Below are positions 56,201 to 64,000 of a stretch of DNA of 64,000 nt, piece by piece; position 1 is the stretch's first letter, and each line of letters opens with the position of its first letter. The translations under genes and the position numbers were made by a program. The stretch covers positions 8,457,250-8,521,249 of the forward strand of contig CM043799.1 in NCBI GenBank assembly GCA_023974075.1, in the 5' to 3' direction. The DNA comes from Chaenocephalus aceratus (lineage: Eukaryota > Chordata > Actinopteri > Perciformes > Channichthyidae). The notes beneath the pieces are model-generated. The model was not told where the DNA came from and searched no databases. It worked only from the letters and a program-made list of their open reading frames with translations.

Positions 56201-57063
56201 ATGTCTAAGGGGAAACAGAAACAGCCATCGACATCAACCACACAAACAACCAGAGCTGCGACCACAGCGGCTAAGATAGCAGCTAACATGGCTGCCGCTT
56301 GCCCAGTTACCAAGGGGGACCTGGAGGCTCTTCTCAGCAAACAAAGTGATAGTTTCAAATCCGACATGGCTAGACTGTTAAAAGAATCAACAGACTCCCT
56401 GGAGAGGTCGGTAAACTCACTGGGACAACAAGTGGCATCGTTCAACAGCCGCCTCGACAAAACCGAAGTAGTGGTGGGTGAAAACTTTGAGAAACTCACC
56501 GTGATGGAAGCCGCTGTTCAGTCCCTACAGTCCCAAACCATCACACTCCAGGAGCGGGTGGACGACCTCGAAAACTGGTCCAACTTGAGGATAATAAACA
56601 TACCCGAGGGGCGCGAGAGGGGTCAGGACCCGATAAAGTTTGTGTCTGACTTGATAATGGAGGTGACGGGTCCCGGTGTTCTCAGCAGTCCTCCGGAGAT
56701 AGAACGAGCCCACCGCTCCCTGGGTCCCAGACCGGGAGACTCCAACAACACGGGGAAACCTTGGGCCTTCATTGTAAAATTCCTCCGTTTCCAGGAAAAG
56801 AAGCAGTCTTAAGATGGGCCAGACAACACAAGCTAGATTACGGTGGCACCGAGTTGAGAGTTTATCCTGATATCAGCTCCGTCCTAGCCAAAAAGCGAGC
56901 TGCGTTCATCCCCATCAAGAATTATCTTTACCAGAAAGGAATACAATTCCGCCTGTTGCACCCAGCTCGTCTTCATGTTTCCTTCAGAAATGACGACTAC
57001 TACTTTGACTGTCCGCAAAAAGCCCAGGACTTCTACATCCAACGCATTGTCCCGCCGGAGTAG
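56201..57063 (+). pseudogene. L1 ORF1 protein (coiled coil, RRM-like, C-terminal domain)
   Basis: 56201-56812 codes a basic N-terminus (MSKGKQKQPSTST), a Ser-rich segment and heptad-rich coiled coil (VNSLGQQVASFNSRLDKTEV, LQSQTITLQERVDDLENWS). Then comes the RRM-type NLRIINIPEGRERGQDPIKF and ERAHRSLGPRP. A one-base frame change at about 56800 leads to 56808-57063 with VLRWARQHKLDYGGTELRVY and the conserved C-terminal HVSFRNDDYYF. This is the usual layout of L1 ORF1p, an RNA-binding chaperone of the retrotransposition particle. Broken by one frameshift. Confidence 0.87.
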
Positions 57064-57712
57064 TGGGAGGCTGTGGAGCACGGACTTTCTCTGGACTGAA
57101 TGCAGGGCAAATAAACACTCACAAAAGGACATCTCAGGAAACGGTGAAGTTGAAATGTTTAACCTGAGTCTGTTTGTATTAAGATATCCTGATATGGATC
57201 CACCGTGAGGTATGGATGGATGTTGTTATCCAGCATGTGCACTAGCTTTTCTCTGTTGTTGTGTGATGTTTACTATGGCCACTTCCGGTGTAGCGGTGTT
57301 AAAGGGGCACGGTCCGGGGGAAACAAGCCTTGCTAGGAACCATCTCAGGTTTGTGCGGTTAACTTTGTATTGGCTACAAACGAAACTAGACTGTTTACTC
57401 TGCATGTCAGACCAATTGTAGAGATAGGAGCCCTGTCTGCTCAGGAACATTAGTTAGATTATACGTTAATGTCATACGAAAGTGACATATTTGTTTGGAG
57501 TCCTGCTGCTAGTTCTCGTTTTAGGAACAAGCTTAGGAAAGGGAATGTGTGTTTGGCTCTCCTTTTTGAGAGCATTTCTTTTTTTGGGGAGAATTTGGGT
57601 GTTAGGTCCTACTATATGTTTATTTTTGTTTTTTGTATTTTCGTTGTTCGTTTCTTCTGCTTTCCATTAAATAGGCTGCATACTACCTCTTCATATACTT
57701 CAGGCTCATATT

Positions 57713-58782
57713 TTGATGATGGTTAATGTAACAGGAAATGGTGAAGCATGTCTAAGACTTGTCTCCTGGAATGTTAAGGGCATGAATGCCCCGGTTAAAA
57801 GAGGCAGATTTTTTTCCCACTTAAAACACCTTAAAACTGAAATTACCTTTCTACAAGAAACTCATCTGACCACCAAGGACCACCATAGGTTAAAGGCATC
57901 ATGGGTTGGCCAAACCTTTCATTCCAATTTCAGTAGTAGAGCAAGAGGCGCAGCTATTGTGATGCATACAAAAATACAGTTCAACCCGACTGAGGTTATA
58001 GCGGATCCTCAAGGTCGCTTTGTGATAGTTTCTGGTTCCCTCAATAATGTCAATGTTGTTCTCGCCAATCTATATGCGCCCAACTGGGATGATGAAGCAT
58101 TCATGGGAAAGGTGATATCATTATTACCAGACCTAAGCTCCCACCATTTGATTTTGGGCGGTGATCTCAACTGTACAATGGACCCGCTTTTAGACAAATC
58201 TAGCCCAAACGGGACTCCCCCTCTAAAATGGCTAAAGCCATCTCACTATTTATGAGTCAAACAGGTTGTGTGGACCCATGGCGTTCTCTCCACCCCAAAG
58301 CAAAACAGTTTTCTTTCTACTCCTTGGTTCACAAAACATTCTCGAGAATCGACTATCTTTTTATCGATAACTATTTTCTTCCCGCTGTAAAAAACATAGA
58401 ATACTCACCCATAGTGATATCCGACCACGCCCCATTGTTACTTGACCTCTCATTCACACTGTTACAAAAGACACGTCCCCCCTGGCAACTGAATTGTACA
58501 CTATTAAACGATGATCGATTCTGTGAAATAATCTCTAAAGCTATTGATGATTTCCTTATAACCAATATGTCTGATGGGATATCACCATCTCTTTTGTGGG
58601 AGATGTTAAAAGCTGTGATCCGAGGAGAGATTATCTCTTACTCTGCAAGGCAAAACCAAATGAAAAATCAAAAACAGTTAGAACTTTTGGGCAGTATAGC
58701 AAAACTAGATAGCCAACTCTCAACATGTCCATCCCCTGAACTAGATAAAGAAAGGCAAAATCTTCAGATGGACTACAATTGA
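57713..58782 (+). pseudogene. L1 ORF2 endonuclease domain
   Basis: RLVSWNVKGMNAPVKRG (Asn), TFLQETHLTTKD (Glu), VLANLYAPNWDDEAF, HLILGGDLNCTMDPLLD (Asp/Asn), then a frameshift at about 58205-58230, followed by FYSLVHKTFSRIDYLFID and IVISDHAPLLLDLS. All catalytic motifs are visible but split by the shift. An in-frame stop (TGA 58780-58782) separates it from the linker LSTQETEKLLLRSRGFQYEH. The layout equals that of the plus-strand L1 at 15139 without its internal deletion. Confidence 0.87.
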
Positions 58783-59817
58783 CTTTCAACGCAAGAGACT
58801 GAGAAATTGCTCTTAAGATCGCGTGGATTTCAGTATGAACATGGGGAGAAGGCGGGTCGTCTCCTAGCACACCAAATTAAGAGCCAGTCGGTTTCCCAAC
58901 AAATTAAACAAATACGGACCCCTACTCGTGAACTCACAACAATCCCATCTGTTATCAACGACACCTTTAAAACTTTTACACTGGACTATATGCCTCACAA
59001 GCCCCTGTCGAAAATGCGGACAGAACTAAATTCTTGGATGATCTGGAATTTCCGTCCATAACACCTGCTCAGGAGGGTGAGTTGGATCAACCTCTAAAGC
59101 CTAGTGAAATAGCTGATTCGATCAGGTTGATCCAGAGTGGCAAGTCCCCGGGCCCAGACGGTTATCCAATTGAGTTTTATAAACAATTTATTGATAAATT
59201 GACCCCCCTTCTTTTGAGAATGTTCGAGGACTCTCTGGACCGGGGAACGTTGCCACAAACTCTGACTGAGGCGGTAGTAATTGTATTATTAAAACCAGGC
59301 AAGGATAATTCTGAATGTAGCTCCTATCGCCCCATCTCCCTTATAAATGCGGACTATAAGATCCTGGCTAAAATACTAGCCATACGCCTTGAATCAGTCA
59401 CGCCAAACATCATATCATTAGACCAAACTGGGTTTATGAAAGGCCGATACTCCTTCTCCAACATCTGTCGCCTTCTCAACATCCTCCTCTCTCCTGCATC
59501 CAAGGAGACACCAGAGGTGGTGGTCTCATTGGATGCAGAGAAAGCGTTCGACAGGGTGGAGTGGGGCTTTCTATTTGAGGTCCTTAAGAGGTTCTGCCTT
59601 GGATCCAAATTTGTGTCATGGATAGCATTGTTATACTCTTTACCCAAGGCTTCAGTGAGTACTAACGGTATAAGTTCTCAATACTTTACACTAGGTAGAG
59701 GTACTCGCCAGGGTTGCCCTCTAAGCCCGTTACTATTCGCTATGGCAATCGAAGCCCTATCAATTGCGCTTAAATCGGCCAGCTTTACACAAGGAATTAC
59801 CAGATATGGCTCTGAAC
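58783..59817 (+). pseudogene. L1 ORF2 reverse transcriptase, first part
   Basis: The linker to about 59030 is followed by a frameshift (59034 frame). Then SGKSPGPDGYPIEFYKQF, CSSYRPISLINADYKILAK, DQTGFMKGRYSFSN, VSLDAEKAFDRVEWGFL (motif A) and GTRQGCPLSPLLFAMAIEAL (motif B). The frame is interrupted after GITRYGSE by the hAT insertion at 59818; catalytic motif C lies beyond it at 62378. Confidence 0.88.
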
Positions 59818-59925
59818 CAGAGATGTTCACAAGTCTTTTTTTGCAAGTCCAAGTCAAGTCTCAAGTCTTTGGTCACGAGTCCAAGTCAAGTCTCAAGTCT
59901 TTGTGGGGTGAGACTTGATCAAGTC

Positions 59926-61167
59926 CAGGCCCGGACTGGCCATCGGGAGCACCGGGAGGTTTCCCGATGGCCTGGCCTGCTGAGTGGCCTGCTGGCCTGA
60001 GGATTTTTTTTATGTATGTATTGTGAACGCAACGCTGCGCAAATGACTCTGCCTCACAGAGGGTGACTGGCAGTCTACATGATGTGGCCTGCCCACATGG
60101 CCACTTTCATACAGACCATACACTAATGCCCTCGATTGGTCTCTGTGTGTCATTCAAGCTCGGGAGGGTGTATGTGTGTGTGTGGCGCAAGTGAGCAAGA
60201 GAGAGAAAGCGCGCGCAGCGGTTACGTGTAGGCTATTGTTGTTGTTAGCATCTGGTGCTAGCTAGCTGCGCTAACGGCTGTTTCAACAACAGGTGGAGGA
60301 GAGTCCTCTCCAGTCAGACTGAGAGACTGATAACCTCAGCTCAGGTGAGGTAAAGGACTCTGCTGAGTGTTTAGTTAACTTAGTTCTCAGTGGGTCTCAC
60401 GGTTTGGTCACCATTCATGTAAACACATATTTCCATTTGAAGGGGGAGTGATTAGTAAAATATGCATGAATAATAAAAAATAAAACGTTAACTAGGTGAA
60501 AAAAGGTAAGATAAACTTTAAAAACGTGTTGAGAGCTAAAACTAGTCTTTGCTGCCTCAAAGAGGAGCAGGGGGAGAGGGGGGAGAGGAGCAGGAGGGAG
60601 AGGGGGGAGAGGAGCAGGAGGGAGAGGAGGGAGACAGGTGAGGCTGGTTCAGGAGCACAGACACACTCACAACTATAAATGAACCAAAAACAAATAAATA
60701 AACAAGTTTCAATGTTTTTTCATATTGGATATGGGATGTTATTGGTTATGGCCATGTTCTTATGATTTTATGATTATTTAAATGTATACAGTTCTGTTTC
60801 ATGTGGGCGTAGTCTCTCTCTTTATTTCCCCCTCAAAGTGCACCAGATTGATGCATTTAAGTCCAACATTAAAAAAACAAATCTTACCGGGGGAGCATGC
60901 TCCCAGACCCCCCTATAAGATTTGAGGTCCACCCCCACTTAAAATATGTTCACATGGACAGGTTCCTAAATAGATTTGCACATTTTTTTAAATAGTAACC
61001 CATCTCCATATGTTTATTTTTTGGTAGTAGATTTAGGGCTATCACTATGGGCAGCAATGCTGTAAATATTGACAAATAAATCCAGGAAAATGGCACAAAA
61101 GAAAACTGGTAGTGGCCTGGCTGGGTGTATAATTCCCGGCCTGACTTATTGTCCCAGTCCGGCTCTG
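59926..61167. mobile_element. Nested non-autonomous hAT
   Basis: CAGGCCCGGACTGGCCATCG .. TGTCCCAGTCCGGCTCTG with perfect 8-bp duplication ATCAAGTC (59918-59925, 61168-61175). The interior shares segments (AGTCAGACTGAG, GTGCACCAGATTGA, CATGTAAACACATATTTCC) with the hAT copies at 23266 and 51860, although the termini differ. Confidence 0.9.
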
Positions 61168-61728
61168 ATCAAGTCTCAAGTCTTTGGTCACGAGTCCAAG
61201 TCAAGTCTCAAGTCTCTAAAAAAATAAAAGTCTCATGTCTCTTCTGGTTGTAATAAGCCTTCTATTGTCTGCTGCTATCCAGTCTGTTAAGAATACTGCA
61301 CAGCTATATCTAAGCAATTCAAAGCATTTACTGTGTTATTATACACTGGGTCTCTAATGACATCTTTTAAGTCTACTATTAATAAACATATTCCTCTATC
61401 CTCTCACTCAAAGCCAGTGTCATGGTAACCTGATAAACCTGTAACATTAACGTTACGTGGTCAACAATAAACCTGTAACCTGCCTATAAACCCACAGATG
61501 TATTTATGTATGTAACTATGTATTTTTGTATATACGTTTAACGCAGCGGAACGTAATGATTAACGTTACCGACCTTTTTTATGTCATGTCAAGAGTTGGA
61601 TGTCAACGCCACTCAACTCAAACAAGTGTGACAAGCAAACATTCACTCATCTTTTCAAATATTCAGTTACAAAGCTAGCAGCAAGCTAAGTTAACATTAC
61701 ATAGCTGATGCTGAGCTAAACATGTTTG

Positions 61729-62067
61729 CTAACCGTCCATATGCGTTAATGTGACTGACCCCTCCGGGTGACTTTTCAAGTGCCTGATGAAATTCGACGT
61801 TGTTGCGCCAGCATCCTTGATTTTGATATTGCAGACTTTGCAGTGTGCGCTCCTTTTGTTGGTGCTGCCGGCGTTTTGTTCGCAGTTTTTGTAGTTGAAC
61901 CTAATTACAAGCGGTACAGCCGCAGGTGTGCCGCCGGTCGCTATTGTGTTACTACGAGGTAGTAACAGAGGCCCGCACGTCTGCGTAATGAGCCCGGCTA
62001 AAGTAACTGGATGGCCTACCTGCCTGTCAGCCTTCCATCTGGGCACAAACTGATCTCGTGCCCTCAT
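61729..62067 (-). CDS. hAT transposase N-terminal BED finger fragment
   Basis: 112-codon open frame on the minus strand. AHCKVCNIKIKDAGATTSNF followed by IRHLKSHPEG forms a C-x2-C..H-x4-H BED-type zinc finger, the DNA-binding head of hAT transposases. Nothing of the catalytic core or dimerisation domain follows, so the host element is non-autonomous. Confidence 0.65.
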   Translation of the reverse strand: MRARDQFVPRWKADRQVGHPVTLAGLITQTCGPLLLPRSNTIATGGTPAAVPLVIRFNYKNCEQNAGSTNKRSAHCKVCNIKIKDAGATTSNFIRHLKSHPEGSVTLTHMDG

Positions 62068-62355
62068 TGGTCATGTTCGTGTGTGTTGGAGGAGGCGGGC
62101 TCTATAAGGAAGTAGCAGCCTCTAGCAGATTATCTCTGGTTGTGTATTTTCAAATTCTAGCGATCTCGAGCCGGTCTCAAATGTACCTACCCCACCTTTA
62201 ATACGCCAAAAATAGAAAACACAATGATTGTTCACGAGTCCCAACACACGAGTCTGAAGTCTTTTGGTCACGAGTCCAAGTCAAGTCTCAAGTCTCTGTG
62301 TGCGCGACTTAAGTTCGACTCGAGTCCGAGTCGCAGACTCGAGTCCCCATCTCTG

Positions 62356-63812
62356 CTCTGAACACATACTCTCGTTATACGCTGGCGATTTACTATTGTT
62401 CATTTCTAACCCTATATCTACCATTCCTCAGATAATAGATCTGTTAACCCGATTCGGAACCTTCTCAGGGTACAAGCTAAACTTTTCCAAGAGTGAGTGT
62501 TTCCCCGTAAATGACCTGGCCCTTCAGATCCCCGATAGACTCTTCATCTTCAAGATGTCTAGGAGTAATTTTAAGTATTTAGGCGTGAATATAAGTGGAA
62601 AACTCTCAGACCTTTACAAAGATAACGTCCCACCACTAATTGACAAGCTCAAATATGATTTGGAAAGGTGGAATAATTTACATTTAACTATCGCTGGGAG
62701 GGTAAACTGTATCAAAATGAACGTTCTCCCTCGCTTTCTGTACCTCTTTCAATGTCTGCCAGTCTTCCTACCAAAATCACTTTTTCGTAAAATAGACAAA
62801 CTAATCTCCTCTTTTTTATGGCAAGGGAAGACACCTAGAATTAGGAAAGAGCTTTTACAAAGGCATAGATCTACAGGAGGATTAGCACTTCCAAATATAA
62901 GACACTACTATTGGGCAGCCAATATCCACAAAATAATTCTATGGACTAAGGAACCAACATTGAGTTGGTGTGAGCTTGAAGCCAAATCCTGTCCTAATAC
63001 CTCAGTCTTGGCTTTGCTTACATCTACATTAGCCAGCCGGCCAACTCAATATTCGAATAACCCGATTGTTGTTTCCACCCTAAGAATTTGGTCCCAATTC
63101 AGAAAGGCTCATGGACTCTGTGGATCCTCTATACATAGTCCCATTCGCAACAACCATCTCTTTCTCCCCCCTTACACTGATGGGGCCTTCTCTATGTGGC
63201 AGAGAGTAGGTCTTATAAGAGTAAGGGACCTTTACATTAACAATGTTTTCGGTAGCTTTAGCCAACTCTCTGACAAATGTTGCCTTCCAAGCACTCATCT
63301 ATTTAGCTACTTCCAGGTCCGAAACTGGGTTAAACTAAACAACCCTTCATTCCCCAATATCCCTCCGGATTCAATAATTGACTCAATTCTGGACACGAAC
63401 AATCGAAAAAGGTTTGATTTCAAGAATTTACAATTCCGTCTCCCGTCTCACAGAAACATCGCTTGGTAAAATCAAACAACATTGGGAAGAGGAACTAGTC
63501 CAAGCTATAGATGATGAGGTCTGGGATGGCGCATTAGCGAGAGTGAACAATAGTACATCCTGTGCCAGGCTCAATCTTATACAACTAAAAGTTGTCCACC
63601 GTATCTATTACACCAACTCTAAACTCTCCAAAATATATCCAAATGTTACGGACACCTGTAACAGATGCCACATGTCACCAGCAAACATGACTCATATGTT
63701 TTGGTCTTGTCCTCGCCTACAAGGATACTGGACAAGCATTTTCAAACACCTTACTGAGGCCTTGGACGTGGTATTGACACCATGTGCCAGAGGAAAACTA
63801 AAGACAGTATAG
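62356..63812 (+). pseudogene. L1 ORF2 reverse transcriptase, second part and C-terminus
   Basis: Resumes after the hAT with HILSLYAGDLLLFIS: motif C reads YAGD instead of YADD (62378-62389), replacing a metal-binding aspartate. It continues with SGYKLNFSKSE, FKYLGVNISG, WNNLHLTIAGRVNCIKMNVL and the L1-type thumb, with a frameshift near 63410-63465. The C-terminal cysteine/histidine cluster follows (CNRCHMSPANMTHMFWSCPR). A further frameshift near 63790 leads to the last codons, ending close to 63991. Confidence 0.88.
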
Positions 63813-64000
63813 CCTTTGCATCTATCTTAGCACGTAGAAGAATACCCCTAGAATGGAAATCTTCTATATCACCTAAACCATCTCTATGGCTTAAAGATTT
63901 AATGTTGTACCTGAACTTGGAGAAGATTAAATATAACCTGAGGGGCTCCTCAAAACTATTTGAATCTGTCTGGGGCTCTATGATAGCCTAAATAGCTGAA

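Larger units (their letters stand above)
59818..62355. mobile_element. hAT inserted in the L1 RT, with its own nested hAT
   Basis: Ends CAGAGATGTTCACAAGTC and ..GAGTCCCCATCTCTG, with 8-bp duplication CTCTGAAC (59810-59817, 62356-62363). Both ends carry tandem CAAGTCTCAAGTCTTTGGTC-type subterminal repeats. It includes a BED-finger open frame on the minus strand and the nested element 59926-61167. Confidence 0.9.
56150..64000 (+). mobile_element. Near-full-length L1/Tx1-like LINE, degenerate
   Basis: A plus-strand element with ORF1 (56201), a spacer, and ORF2 (57713 to the window edge), interrupted by a hAT at 59818-62355. Its 3' end is at or just beyond 64000. It carries multiple frameshifts, a stop and a changed RT catalytic residue, so it is an old inactive copy. 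Confidence 0.88.

Overview
The window looks like teleost fish nuclear DNA. No complete, confidently named host gene is visible. Almost all of it is transposable elements of families typical of fish genomes: L2/CR1, Rex1-like and L1/Tx1-like LINEs, a Penelope-like element, several hAT families, a PIF/Harbinger MITE, a Tc1/mariner piece, a Ty3/Gypsy-like LTR element, an endogenous-retrovirus-like element and solo LTRs. Long (CT)n and (GT)n microsatellites and GT-AG introns fit the same picture. The species is inferred only to the level of a ray-finned fish.

Layout. 1-2655: low-copy-looking sequence with a (CT)n tract, two weak coding remnants and a hAT fragment. 2656-44632: a 41,977-bp unit bounded by 30-bp terminal inverted repeats (TIRs) and an identical 8-bp target-site duplication (TSD, ATTTGACC). 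An uninterrupted paralogue of its insertion site lies at 28640-28770. Inside it, in order: 5' exon-like segments (2700-3808); a retrovirus-like copy (3809-12330) split by a Gypsy-like element and an L2 LINE; an L1 with a 94-bp TSD; a ZNF862-like hAT; a hAT nested in a hAT; a MITE carrying another MITE; a second, shorter retrovirus-like copy (30282-32038); a large inverted repeat whose arms carry Penelope-like elements; and between the arms a multi-exon minus-strand gene fragment ending in a RING-like zinc-binding module.

44641-56100: right flank, a second hAT fragment holding a solo LTR, a 3.1-kb sibling of the 42-kb unit (45908-49005) inserted into an L2 reverse transcriptase, a Rex1-like LINE split by a hAT, and the 5' half (esterase ORF1 plus endonuclease) of an L2 LINE. 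56150-64000: a nearly full-length but degenerate L1/Tx1-like LINE whose ORF2 is interrupted by a hAT that is itself interrupted by another hAT.

Most insertions are dated relative to each other by TSDs or by empty-site paralogues inside the same window. The main unresolved object is the 42-kb TIR/TSD unit. It is either a very large DNA transposon carrying gene-like cargo, or a modest element inflated by later nested insertions. Roughly 10-11 kb of its interior is not assigned to known nested elements.
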